Assembly (NCBI GenBank): GCA_026874595.1
Contig: CM049322.1
Location: 41,536,840 to 41,600,839, forward strand
Direction: 5' to 3'
DNA: 64,000 bases
Origin: Sipunculus nudus
Lineage: Eukaryota > Annelida > Sipuncula > Golfingiida > Sipunculidae
Shown piece after piece: positions 1-12,200 of this stretch. The position numbers and the translations under genes are program-made. How positions within the stretch are numbered: the stretch's first letter is position 1; every line of letters starts with the position of its first letter. The notes beneath the pieces are model-generated. The model ran no database searches. It saw only the letters and a program-made list of their open reading frames with translations, and had not been told where the DNA came from.

Positions 1-1669
1 TTTATTTAGAGATGGCCGAAAAAAAGTGATAAAACAGATGGCAAATAAATGAAGTTATATATTATGCTACTCATCATTGCCATTGTAAATGCATAAATAA
101 TATCACGTGACACTAGAGAGAATATTTATGCACTTTAGAACGTTTTTAATTTAATAACACAATCAATATTTGATGATGTTAAGCTTCGTGGTATTTACTC
201 TTATAGAATTGTCGGGATTGTTTAGGAAAAATGAAATGAAAATGCATTAATGGGAGATAGATGAATAAATAAATAAACCTTATTGACTCCTCTAACCTGT
301 ATTTGCTTTCGATAAAAGATAATATCTGGCGAAAATCATGCTTAATTACATTTTATTGGCAATTTGTTTCTGTTTGAAGGATTCTTTACAACTGCGAGAT
401 TGAGCCATCTACTTGATCCCACTGAGGAGGAGGCCTCCTTCATCCAGTGTTGTTAGTTACACTAGCTGCAAATTGACGAAACATTAAACTTTTCTGAAGG
501 CGCCGTTTCTGTAGAATTTCATAACTTTAACAATTATGCACATGGGCAATCTTAATGCAGGATATAATACGTACCATGATGTATAGTAACAAGGATATAT
601 GACATTTTTATTTATTTATAAATAGTTGATATAATCTTAAAGGAAATTAGTAAACATTTTATTTAGATCTATTATTATCTTACTCACAATATCCTCTCCC
701 TTTGAGGGGGAAGCAATAATACCAAAGATATAGCGATACAGAAAGCCACGCTTTTCCTATAAATAATACCTAATGGAGACCTCCGATTCCATTTTCCTGC
801 TTTCTAAAATAAAATATGATCAGTTGCACGGTTCCAGTTCGGTTTGAACTATTTGAAAGGATGGTACAAATCGCTCCTAATTAATTGTAGCAAACGAGGT
901 GACTACCGCTCTTATTGGTTACGGGAGTCCCTTCACATCTAAACCGGGATACGCACAGATGAGCAGGTGGCTCATGAAAAATGTTGTGCTGCAAAAAAGT
1001 CAGTTTATAATACATAGAAACCCGAATAACCATTTGAAAAAAAATATGTGATCATATTAACCGTTTGATTTTTAGGTTTCCATTGTTTTATTTAATGCCC
1101 ATGCTTAGTTTCTATGCATGATTTTAAGACTCACCCAGCAGACAGGAGTTTTAATTAAAATGTTAGAGTAAACAAGTATATGAAACCTAAACGGCTTCAA
1201 CTGCGTCTTTAAAATAGATTTGTTTGAAAAGGCCAGTATATAAATACAGAGGGGCAAAGCTGGGTATAGAAAATCTTAATTGCCAGCTTATGACACACAC
1301 AAAGGAGCAACTGAAAAAACTGGATAAAAAAAATAAATGAAACACATAAACTCAATTCGGTTTAAAAATTAACCAACTGAATCCGTATTTGAAAAAAGCG
1401 TATAGACAGGTATTCACACTGTTTGCAAAGGCCGGTACATTCATAGAGAGCCTAAATTAGGCCTTGCCATGTTAAGTTCTTATGCGCTGGTTTCCCGGTA
1501 ACCTAGCTTACAGAACATGTAATAAACAAAGTAGGTCAAACCTTTAGTTTTTCATTATTTTTCAAGATCTACCCTCCGGTGGGGGATTAAACCATAGACT
1601 CCATAAGTCAAGTCCCAAAAGACGAGCCTACACCTTACACACCCGTTCATTATAAACCAACAAGCTCAC
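1..1669. other. AT-rich intergenic DNA, no gene seen
   Basis: No reading frame with recognisable domains or clean splice signals was found on either strand. It lies immediately downstream (on the - strand) of the NTR-like exon at 1874-1670, so exons 2 and 3 of that copy would be expected here. I looked for the conserved exon-2 start (Cys followed by a Lys-Gly pair) and the exon-3 DEFLM motif on the - strand and did not find them. Confidence 0.5.
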
Positions 1670-1874
1670 CTTAAATTTATAAGTAACCACTTTCACTGAT
1701 CTCGTGTTGATCACGGATATTGACTGCAGGGAGCCTCTCATTAATAAGCTGGCTTCATCACCTCTCTCTGTGATGGTTTTTGAGGCCCAGTCAGTCCCCT
1801 TTGCCAGACGAGGAGCCGATAACGAACAGAAACACAGTCAACAAGAGCATCTTCATCTTTGCTGTACTGATGCT
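1670..1874 (-). pseudogene. NTR/TIMP-like signal-peptide exon, damaged copy
   Basis: On the - strand an acceptor (TTTCTTGTAG) precedes 1874. The ATG is at 1856 and an AAG|GTGAGC donor follows 1670. The first residues, MKMLLLTVFLFVIGSSSG, are a signal peptide nearly identical to the intact paralogue at 55286. The later part (WASKTITERG, RGSLQSISVINTRS) matches that paralogue closely but lies in another frame. The coding part is 187 bases against 201 in both relatives. This is explained by loss of five codons, including the first mature cysteine, plus one extra base in a GGGG run. As it stands the frame stops just after the signal peptide. No exons 2 or 3 were found downstream. It is probably a pseudogene fragment; the single-base insertion could be an assembly error, but the 15-base deletion would remain. 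Confidence 0.75.
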
Positions 1875-3365
1875 CTACAAGAAAAACCTTTCCAACTTTA
1901 ACACACGCACTGTATATATATATATATAAAGCTATCAATACATCCTTTCATTCTTTTTGTGACAGAGAATCGTTTAGAAAAATAACATATGTATAACATT
2001 TGTTCATTTATTTTTTGCCAGGGAAGAGTTTTAATAATCTTCTGATTTGTTTTCATCAAATGTGTTATATGAGATTATACAGTGTTTGGGTATGTGTTAC
2101 TTTTATTGAGTCCAAAGACAGTTCGCGGTCCACATCCACGTCAGAGAGAAAAGTACACTGAACGTAACGTTCCATTCCGAGCCAGTGAACGACATAGGCC
2201 ATGGGCTACCAGGGTCCACCGTGCACCCCCACCACAACTCAACAAAATTGGTATTTTTGGAAGGCTTAGGATGCCTACATAAAGAATTCAAATGGTAACA
2301 GTAGAAATATTGGGACTCAATAGCAATAACCACCATGTATATTGCGTACCGTATAAAATCATTGTTTTTTTTTCCGCTCGTTAAATCACATAAAGCACAG
2401 TGGCATTTATCATTCAGGAAATCATACAGTTTTCAGAGGAAATGTTCTAATTATATGCCAAATGAAAGCTTATTTAATCAGAAATCAGTGTCAGTTCATT
2501 TAAAACCATGTATGTGTGATATATGTAGTGTTGTTTTAACATTTCTCAAATATATCACTTGAGGAAGAAAATGTTGATGAGGACTTCTAAGAGTGCCCTT
2601 TATTTTATATAGCAGTTTTGTGGTTATGAAAAATTAGAGAAGAGTCAAATTAACATTTTCAATGTCATTTTCAAGGTCAAACGAAAAACAAAAAGGAATG
2701 GCAACAAAGCATTTATTTTGTTGAACTTCAGAGTAGAACACTACATATAATATTGTCCTTTAAAACATCACAGTATACATTACGGTGTACATCCAAGTTA
2801 CACATCCCAGATGAATGCTGCACAATAAGGTTGAGCAATAGGTCACACATTTTGCTGAAAAAGTTACATCTTTTTGGTTGCAGAAAAAAAAACACGTAAA
2901 CATAATGTAAGAGGCAGCATGTATACACCGTATATGACTATAAAACTTCTGTTTGTGACTAATTAATACGGCACATCAATATGACCTTCAAATGGATTTA
3001 ATTGATTAAAGCAACTGATGGGTCCTAGCCTTTCATGTAAGTGATTATAATGTACCTTACATGATCTTAACGTCATTATATATGAACATAAAAATTATCG
3101 AGAGAAAAAATCTTTCATCTGGCATGGCCTCTTGCCCTGACCTAAAATTTATTCTTTAGGTATTTGAACAGCAAAAGGGAAGAATTATAGAATTAAAATG
3201 ACATAAAATAATAGACTATTCAAAAAATTTATGTCCGAGTTATGAATCTGTACAACATCTCTAGATCTGTCTCTTTATATCTCACGATTTAAACAGCATA
3301 TGTGAGGATTATCTATCTCAAATAAACACAAAATCAACACACAACACAAAAACACAAAAAAAAAA
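1875..3365. other. AT-rich stretch without supported gene
   Basis: It contains only short frames without motifs, and includes a short (TA)n run near 1911-1928. If the damaged exon at 1874-1670 was ever transcribed from the promoter block near 5.6 kb, this is intron. Confidence 0.4.
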
Positions 3366-3369
3366 ACAC

Positions 3370-3660
3370 CTGCACTTTTTCTATCACTGTTTGTTGGTTG
3401 ATCTGGCATTGATGCCTGATAATTAACAAGCAAGGACCCCAAAATTGAAAAATCGACCTTGGCTGTCCCATTTGTTTTTCAGTTTGACCTTGTAAATGAC
3501 CGTGAAATTCAAAATTTCAGGTTGCATCCACCCACACATTTTTCTTCACTATATGGCTGATTGATCTAGCATGGATACCTGCTATTAACAAGCAATGCCG
3601 TTGAAAGTTACAAAATCAACTTTGGCTGGCCCACTTGCATTGGTCAATGGTATGTATTCT
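3370..3660. repeat. Two diverged tandem repeat units
   Basis: Two adjacent units of about 165 bases share the order: tgatctggcattgatgcctg-like core, 'aacaagcaa', then a CGACCTTGGCTG-type segment. The first core is near 3398 and the second near 3561. The style resembles AAGGTCA-containing repeats common in bivalve DNA. No coding potential was seen. Confidence 0.5.
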
Positions 3661-3744
3661 TCAAACTTTAATATCTATAGAAATATTGGAGACATAGAGA
3701 CATAACTGATATCCGCTGAAAGCTGAGAACTTTTTCTTTGCCAC

Positions 3745-4865
3745 AGTTCTCCTCTCGAGTGTTCCATGTGTAAAAACTTGGGCCATAACAAGCAAGTTTG
3801 TCCTATTAATTCACACTAGGGTCATAATAATCGCTGCCTGAAGGGATCCACATGTGGACACACCAAACGCTTGAGATTGCACCAGTTAAATGTTAATCAT
3901 TTATTGAATAAAATTGATGAAATTAGGCATTTTTTAACTTTTGAAGTGAACATGATTGGTATTATAGGACTCAGTGAAATATTTTTGAGTATCTCCCACT
4001 ATGAAACTGTTGTTTAAATGGAATGATTTAACATGGTATGAAGAGACAGACCCGACCGACCATGTGAGGAAATCATTATATTTACGTGAATGCCTGCAAT
4101 ATGATTACTTAGGCAATTGAAATTCAGATACCGAAAGCATATGGTTAGAACAGAAATTGCAGAACAGGCGGAATTTAACTTTATGTCAAGTATATAGACC
4201 GCCTGCAACACAGATGCAGATATTGTAATCATTGGGACTTCAATGTTGATTTAATAGCCGAATGTAATCACAAGCTAGCTGAACACATGAGTTCCTACGG
4301 TCGACGCAAGTTATCACCAAAGCCACCCAACAGAAAATTCAGAGACATTTATAGACCATATTTATGTCTAAAGCGTTGACTATGTCCATGACTCAAAAAT
4401 CTATTCATTTCAAATTTGGTATCGACTTGAAGTTACCTTACATAAAGTTTAGTACGCATAAGTCTTATAAATATAGGTACATGCAAACGTTCCAAATTGA
4501 TAGCTTTACATCATCTGTACAATCCTTCACACAATTTAATAACACTGAGAGAGATGATGTTCAGGAAGCAATTGAGGAATTCACAAATATATATTTAAGG
4601 ATATTGTTGACGCGCATGTACCCATCAAATGAAGGAGAGCCAAATGAATTTCTCAACCAAAATGGTTTATCGAAGAGATTAGGAACCTTATACAGGCCAA
4701 GGACTCCTCTAAGCACCCTGGTAGATTGTCACTTAACAAACACGACCGTAATACCGTTGTCAACAGAATCAAACAAGCCAAGTGGAACCAATGCCGAGAT
4801 GTTTTAAATACTAGTGCCGGTGTTACCTGTAAATTGTTGCGTCACTTGAAAGAAATATAGCAACC
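3745..4865 (+). mobile_element. Decayed non-LTR retrotransposon (LINE) fragment, endonuclease region
   Basis: A CX2CX4HX4C zinc-knuckle pattern (CSMCKNLGHNKQVC) is encoded at 3760-3801. A LINE endonuclease-like start (HQLNVNHLLNKIDEIRHFL) follows near 3880-3940. A 147-residue open frame at 4364-4807 reads like the linker between endonuclease and reverse transcriptase. A further frame near 4600-4860 continues with PIKWKRVKR- and QPKW-type motifs seen upstream of reverse transcriptase in jockey/CR1-type LINEs. Stops and frameshifts separate these pieces, and no reverse transcriptase core follows, so it is a dead, truncated copy. The long open frame is therefore best read as retrotransposon, not host gene. 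The clade is uncertain. Confidence 0.6.
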
Positions 4866-5062
4866 CAGAAGTCGATTTTTGTAGAAGCTGTGAATAGAAA
4901 TCGACTCTCTGCCAACATTTCCCTTGTGTAAATTGGATATATGGGGCTAAAGATTACCCGAGGCGTATTTTTTAATAATAAATAGGAAATTATATTGGTT
5001 TTTAGGATTCCTTGCAAATAAGCGGCACATTTGTTTTACTTACTTGCTAATATATTCCTTCG

Positions 5063-5065
<3 letters not shown>

Positions 5066-5118
<53 letters not shown>
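5066..5118. repeat. (TA)n microsatellite
   Basis: Uninterrupted alternating TA run of about 50 bases. Confidence 0.95.
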
Positions 5119-5123
<5 letters not shown>

Positions 5124-5603
5124 AAAGTTTTATTTTATCTTATTCATTATTATTAATATGAGTTTTTCTTCTTAATGTTTGTAAGATATTTGTAGATTAA
5201 AATTCAATAAATGTGGATATTAATGGACAAAAAGCATGGCTTCAATTAAAACAACTTGAGCTCGGTAAATATTTAAACGTTTGCTCACGGAAAGAGCATT
5301 TTTTACTTGGATTGGACCCAAATAATTCCGCGGAAAACGTGGGTTCATGTGCTGTTAAGTCTTCAAACGTGAATCACCCCATTATACACCTTTACCAAAA
5401 CTGGTATAGGCAGATTGGTTCTCATTCAATAAAGCCGCATATTTCTTTGGACAAAAATATGGATTCACATATTATCCAAGCACACACAAGTAAGTTGATC
5501 CTCATAAAACGCACCTGTACCAAACTCTTCCACCTGACAATAAACTCCTCGTTAAAGAACGAATTTTATCACTTTCCAGATATGAAAGCTGTACCAGTCT
5601 TAC

Positions 5604-5720
5604 CTTCGTGAAAACTCAGCAACTCAGGCAGCGTCAGCAAGTATGGGTGAAGTTTAAATAAGGTAGTGCGCATATATATCTACATCTTGGCTCACACATA
5701 ATGCTTGTACAGTCTTGCGG
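5604..5720 (-). promoter_or_regulatory. Promoter and non-coding first exon, copy A
   Basis: Read on the - strand, a TATA-like stretch (ATATATAT, 5672-5679) is followed about 70 bases later by CACGAAG and a GTAAGAC donor (exon end 5604). The same arrangement occurs at 25.6 and 30.7 kb on this strand and at 52.8 kb on the other, with similar spacing. No ATG-led frame spans it, so it would be a 5' untranslated exon. On this strand the next coding exon of the family is the damaged one at 1874. Transcription start is inferred from the TATA position only. Confidence 0.5.
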
Positions 5721-6561
5721 GTAGGCATTTGTCCTGGTATACCTGGATCACTCAGTGCGTTGATTTACTATTTACATCAGGCATAACTCATTAAACATTA
5801 CGATATTGATAAACCCAGCGGATACTTATATAGATGCGGGTTAAAATATAGCTGTTGTTCAGCATGGTTCAAAGATCAATATTAACTTTACACATGCTTG
5901 CATAGATACATGACTGACATTTAATATATCTGAGGCTGTCCAACTATTGAGCAGCGTCAGCATGTGTCTGTCTCGACACATTTCGAAGGTAATGTTTCAA
6001 ATCGTTTTTCTTTTTTAGGATGATCATTTTACTTTAGAAAGAAATTTATAGTCTTATATTATTTTTCTTAACGTTTGAATATAAGAAATTTTTAATTTAT
6101 CCTTTATTATAGGTATGTCATAGGAATTATATGTATCAAAAGAAGTATATAACATCAACATCCCTGGGTTTAATCTCGTGCTGGATGTGAGGTCTTGATA
6201 GCAACCGCATACATCTTCCAACACCGTGATTTTCAGATCCGGCCGGGCACCTGTCATTTGTTTTGACCTTTACCTCATTGCCAAAGAATCTATAGAACTT
6301 CCCATTTATCGCTTAATTATGGACCTAAAACGATGGCCTCAATCGATCGAATGGTGATTGTATAGGTTTCGCCATTGGCTGCTTTATGCAGTAATCAGGA
6401 GGACTAAATAATAAGTAATATACATTTCTTGCAGTTGCGTGGAATTTGCGACTAAACGAACTGCAGTTAACCAAATTAAAGTTCACAAAGAATATTGTTT
6501 ATTTTAATGCTTACAAAAAAACACAAATTTGCGAGTGCCAAACATATTGTATATATAAAAG

Positions 6562-6563
<2 letters not shown>

Positions 6564-6623
<60 letters not shown>
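6564..6623. repeat. (TA)n microsatellite
   Basis: Near-perfect TA dinucleotide run. The TYR-ILE-rich frames across it are artefacts of the repeat. Confidence 0.95.
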
Positions 6624-6625
<2 letters not shown>

Positions 6626-7945
6626 TTTATATATACTGCTCTCTTTGGTCAGACACTTGGGGGTTTCTTTTTCAGTCCCTGCTTTGACCCGGCGTTTATT
6701 TAAAAATTATCAGGCTTGGCAGAGAAAAGCAGTAAATTACCAAAACAATTAACCGACCTGTCTCTACTTGGGTACGTCATTGAACAGAGCTAATGAAGTT
6801 TTTTTTTGTACGGAGTATTCCTAGATGTCATGTTAATATTCGGCACTAGCTAACTCCACAGTCACGTATTATAATAAATGTTTAGGGGGGAAGCAGTTAT
6901 CCACAAGTATATGTCAGCGCAGCAATCTAGAAACCAGGTTCCGCGGGGTATCATTTGGCCCTTCCGTTTATTGTACACCACGTAACATCAGTTTCATCTG
7001 ACAATAACTGTGCACCAGGTACAAACTGTTAGAAAAACCGCAAATTATTTAATGGTTAATAAGTTAAGCTATACAAACGCTTAAAATCAGTCCGACATAT
7101 ATGCAGGTACCTATTAAATACAGATAGTCAAGCATAACGAGATAAAACTATTCTTTGGTCTTTGTTGAATGATCTCTGTGACCTATTGCAAATATCATAT
7201 ACCACAGGGCGTATGCCTGTGAACATGTAATTAATAGGAACCCAGGGGGTACTTGCAAATATCTCTATCTGAATTTTACCGTCGGTATAGCTTCACCTAA
7301 AAGTCCTTACATTTTATTCGGGTACCTGCTTATAAACTTGCATATAAAATGGACTGATTTAAATATCCTCATGATATGTTATTCTAACATTTCATTGAGT
7401 ATTTGCATTAATACGGGATAGAATTTTAATATATATAACCCCCATTCAAGGAATAAGTGAATGTGTAACTGTATATCAACATTACCGTCCTTGCCTTTCA
7501 GCATTTTTATATATTAACGTTTTTGCTTTAAGAAACGCAAGAGGCTAACCTCTTAAATATATGGCCGTTAGTTTGATGGTAATTTGTGTTTGATATATGA
7601 TGTCTGAACGTTTACGTTGTTTAAGAATACGTACCATTTATTGTTGATGTATATGTCTGATTGAATATTTCTTATGAATTCGATAGATATTACTACATCA
7701 GTCATGTTAGGCACTCAGGGAAAGGGTACACCTGCCAACAGGTGGTTCATCAGTTCCTGAATGTCACCGGGATCTTAATCACCATTTGCTACGCGGTAAG
7801 GTAGCACTCGATTTACATTGACTCATGCCGGGATAAATGCGGGTCACTTTCCTTCTCCATCAGTCTAGCAATATGTCAGCTCTGCTCGCCGGTCAAATAT
7901 AGGCTGCTCAGATTTGATGACATCCGTGGACATATACACAAAGGG

Positions 7946-7962
7946 TTGGGGGGGGGGGGGGG
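7946..7962. repeat. Poly-G tract
   Basis: A run of consecutive G residues. Similar tracts recur at 11972, 13181, 28674, 38220 and 44026. Confidence 0.9.
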
Positions 7963-8904
7963 TACTATTAACACATTTATGTTATACTCTTACGTCAAAG
8001 AGACATCAGAAGACAATAATGATTCCTTATATAACAGTCAAGTTGCCGTTATCAAATTTCTTTCAGTTTTTCGCATGATGGTTTCAATGAAGTGTGCAAA
8101 TATAAAAACAAATGTCCCACAAATTGATTCTTACAACCAATTATGGTCATTTGAAATAACAATACCGGTTTATATGATGAATTGTAAAGAAGGTATTATA
8201 TGGAATGAATGTGGCTGATCATTCTGTTTGTATTATAATGTGATGATTTTGATAGCTGCTCACATGTCATCGATCCGTTAATATTTTTTTTTCTTTTTAT
8301 ATAATTCCAAGTAAATATCGATAAGAAATAATACGGTCGTATGGCTTACATAAATTTATTAAAGTTTACCTTAAAGTATTATCCCTTAAGGTTAGGTTTT
8401 AATAGAAGACCACATAAAAGAAATTTCTCTTTCATCCGAAAGTAAAATTTTGCAGAACGAGCAAAAACAAAAAAAACATGGACTATTACCTTTCCTTAAA
8501 ATTCCTTTTAATTTTTATATAGAATCGATTATTTATTTATCAACAAACACAAATAAGTTACCAGGCGTGATCGTTATATACTAACTTTATTCGTTTCTTA
8601 ATATATTGTGTACTCAATATTTTACGGCGACACTGACAACGCTAACAGTAATATCTTATAGTAAAGCCTCGATTTTCCTAAAATTCTCTTTCGGAAAAAA
8701 GCTTATAACATGTGATTACAGTGTAATGGCAATGTCGGGACAAAGAAACGTTAAACGTTAAAATAAAACTGGCTACACTGACATTAAAATGATTTTGCAT
8801 ATTAGTAACCTCCATTTTCAGTGCAGCCAGTTTGAATCAAAAATATTTAGATATTCGAGACTGTAATGCATATGGTACCGACGTACACATGCTTGGACTC
8901 AATG

Positions 8905-9260
8905 GAGCGTGGTGGAGTAATGGTTAGGGCAGTGGACCTGTGACTGGAAGGTAGTGTGTTCGGGTCCCGTTCTGACCGCCGTCTGTGCTAAGACTGCTTG
9001 CCAAAGTCCTTACCTCAAGGTTGCGCTCTCTCGACTCAGGAGTGAATTGGTACTGGTCTTTTGCGACAGTGAAATGTAGGACGAACAGCCTTCTACAGTC
9101 TGATATGCCTGCCTGGGCTGAATGCTCCAAAGGGGGCAGAGAAAGCTACAAGAATGAACGGACCCGAAAGACCAAGAAGGCAAGATGTGAAGCCGGATGA
9201 GACTGACATCGTCAGTCATGATATCAGGCAATACACCCCACCTTTTCCTTTTTACCTTTA
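8905..9260 (+). mobile_element. tRNA-derived SINE
   Basis: A tRNA-like head contains an A-box-like stretch (GTAATGGTTAGGGCAGTGG, near 8915) and a B-box-like stretch (GTGTTCGGGTCCCG, near 8957). These are spaced as in RNA polymerase III internal promoters. The following roughly 280 bases do not fold as a tRNA and form the SINE body, which ends in a T-rich run near 9245-9260. It is not a working tRNA gene because the acceptor stem and 3' half are absent. Exact ends and target duplications could not be fixed. Confidence 0.65.
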
Positions 9261-12200
9261 CTTACATCACGGCTTGCACATATTATTGTTCAACTTCAAC
9301 AGATAGGTAAATTAAAAGGTCCAAAACAATACACATGCAGAACTTGGTTGTGGAAGAATAATTTAAATTCTGTAAACTTAATTTAATTGCCGCACATTGT
9401 CGACTTTGTTGTGACGCGACTTAAATCGCAAGGGATCTGCGACTCGTCGCCGATTATAATCACATAGGAATCGCAAGTGAGCGGGCTTTGCGAAGTGACT
9501 TGCAACTGGCGACCGCTAGTCGCAGACGATCGCAAGGCTTCTGACATGTTAGAAACCTTTTATTATTTGCGACTGTTGTTATATGAGGTGTTGTCCGGAG
9601 TTGGCTTTTTGGTCCCCTCAATATGGGAGATAAAATTTATGTCAATGTGTAATTAAACACTGGGTCCGTACAACCAAACGTCACCCGAAGAGCCCAATCG
9701 AAACCAAAAACTAGGCATGTGAAGAGATAGGTGTTGTATTTTGCTGTTCTGGTGAATTGTGTCTGATATTTTGATAGTTTTTATAAATTATGTTTGTACT
9801 TAAACAAATATATCATCTCCATATAAGCAACGCTGGAAACCCCGTGAAATCGAGTCTGTGTCTGCTCGCAGAACGCCAGTGGCAAGTACCGGCAGACTGT
9901 CTGCGACTAGTCGCTGATTGTTAGTCCCAAGCAGAAGACGCAGATGACAATCACCGGTAGGCGGCAGGCCTAAGGTGGGAATCCATGTGGAGCTGTATTA
10001 TGTATTATATACGTTTGCACAGGTTTAGAACATGACGTTCACCTAAAGGGACTCGCCAGGATTAAAAGAAATTAATGCTTTCGCTCTGTTTGCTCCGCTA
10101 TTTATTTATCAAACATTGGTTGAGCCAATGTGGTGATAAAACAGATTTGGCCTTGCTGTTATACTGTGCTGTGTAACATCGCATAGTTGTAACATCGCTT
10201 GTTGAGCAGCCGTTTCGATGAGGATAAGTTCAGGATTTGGTGGATTCATATTCAAATTTCTATGGAGAATATACCGGCATAATTCATAAACTAAAATCCT
10301 GGTTTGCCAATTATTTTATGTTTGAGGCATTAAGTTTTGTCTTCCAAAAAGTGGCGTTACTTGGTACCCAGAGAGTGAAAAATTTAGAGGCTTACCAAAA
10401 TAAGATTTTTATGTTTACATATCTGTGAACAGTAAGATAGGTTGTGATATTGGTCATCTTATTAACCATCACGTATGATTTGACCATGTATACCCGTGGT
10501 GAAACTATTATTAAGAGATGGTTAGATGGACAGAAAAAATTTACAGGATGGCATATTCTGTGGATTCTTTGGTCATTCATACCACATTAATCGACTAAAC
10601 TTAAGCAGTGTACTTGGTAGCACCCCAGCATTTACGAGCTAATAAATTATATCAATTTTGGTAAAGGTGGATTAAGGGCAACGATTTCGACCTTAGATCA
10701 CAGATAAAGTGGACGATTGCTACTTTGTAACCTATGAATCAAATATAAATCCTAATAAATTTCCTTTTTTTATAAGGTCACCCATAGACAAATGCATAGT
10801 ATGAAAACTTTTCCCCAAAACAGCGTATGCCCTGTAAAGTAGCATTAGAGAAGAGGGAGAGGTCCCGAAAACAGTTAAGAAAATTAAGAGTTACACAATC
10901 CACTTTATTGAACAAACCACTTATTCTAGATTTCGAGATATCGACCAACATGCTTTCATACATTGAGCACTATATTTATCAACGTCACACACGTTTTGTA
11001 TAATGCTTTCCGGTATTTATCTCAGGAGTAGTATTAACCTGATATTCGGCGTATTCGATTGGTTTACCTTCTATATTGCTCTGATGGAGCAACCTAAAAA
11101 AAATCAATTTTATATGGCGTCCATCTGTAGATCTCTTACCATTCTCAAAGAGAAGCATGGCGGCGTCACCTACAATTCTGTATTCATAAAATACATTTAT
11201 TCATCTATCTCAGGGGTGCTGTGATCTACCCGGGTGAAAATTTACAACAGTCAGCAGTTCATCGCAGGAGGTATGAAGTCCCAAATTTTGGATGGCTATC
11301 ATCTTCTGTCAGGAGAGATTAAATGTCTTACTTAATCCATGCCACTGTTATTCGGCGGAAACCTGTGGTCGCTTGTTGAATGAAAATACTCTAGTTTACT
11401 ACAATCCAAGGTCCACTTAGGAATAAACATGCCTTTTCTATGTATATGATAGTCCCTTGCAATCGCTTGTTCAGCAGTACGGTAGTTCAGCGGCTTTGGC
11501 TGACATTGACCAAGGTTGCTGGGACAACCACCGTATACAAAAAAGACGGACCACCTGAACCATCACGCCACCCAAGAGCCACGTCCATAATCCAGGCATG
11601 TGCTTAAACCGGGTTGCACGAGGTATTGTCTGTGTTTATTTATACCGCCACGTCACCGATATCAATCGACAATGCAGTTTCCCGGTTTTAGGAAATTTTA
11701 AACAGAAAACACAATATCATTCTTGATAATCATTTCGTTTGGAATTAATGTTGTCAATGCTTGCTTTATATTTGCTCCATTTGCTTAAGCATTGTAAATT
11801 TACAATTCAGATGCGCAATAGCTCGATTTTTTGCGTAAATGCGTGCTGTGATGATTAAGGTTTGCAACAGGTTTATCGTTACCATTCATAGATAGAACTT
11901 CTATGTAGAAAATGGGACCCCACATCGTCCCCCTCCCCCCAACGATGACCATGGACCTTACGAAATTTAATGGGGGGGGGGGGGGGGACAGGTATAAGGA
12001 ACTTTCAGGGCAGGGAAATCACTTTATTTATTAATATTAGCAATAAACATTTCACAACAAAAGTGAAATTTGATCTAACAATGAATGATTAATTGAAATG
12101 TAGTCACACCTGTTTTTTTGTTACAGACCGCAATAAAAGACATATATGCGGCAAAATCGAATAAAGACTGGTTTATAATATGTTTGTCTATATATTCTCT

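Larger units (their letters stand above)
5200..8220. repeat. Long diverged duplicated block, copy A
   Basis: Parts of this block recur at 25.25-27.25 kb and 30.15-31.4 kb in the same orientation. Matching landmarks include gagctcggtaaatatt near 5258 and 25295, a 'tatccacaagtatatgtc'-type segment near 6897 against 27089, and a 'cgcatgatggtttcaatgaa'-type segment near 8073 against 31338. The copies differ at many positions and by insertions, so the duplication is old. The block carries the promoter/first-exon copy A near its left end. Confidence 0.55.

Noticed and set aside
4364-4807. 147-residue open frame as a host gene
   Set aside because: It sits between LINE endonuclease-like and pre-polymerase motifs in the same orientation, so it is retrotransposon remnant.
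5213-5611. 132-residue open frame
   Set aside because: It overlaps the promoter/first-exon copy A antisense, has no domain, and the related copies B and C do not keep the frame.
6446-6752. Open frames rich in Tyr-Ile repeats (also near 33868 and 56037)
   Set aside because: They are translations of (TA)n microsatellites and carry no coding signal.
8655-8700. Tigger-type end (agtaaagcctcgattttcc)
   Set aside because: Only one end is visible, with no TA-flanked partner nearby.
8905-9260. Functional tRNA gene
   Set aside because: Only A- and B-box-like segments are present; the acceptor stem cannot form and the body continues as a SINE.
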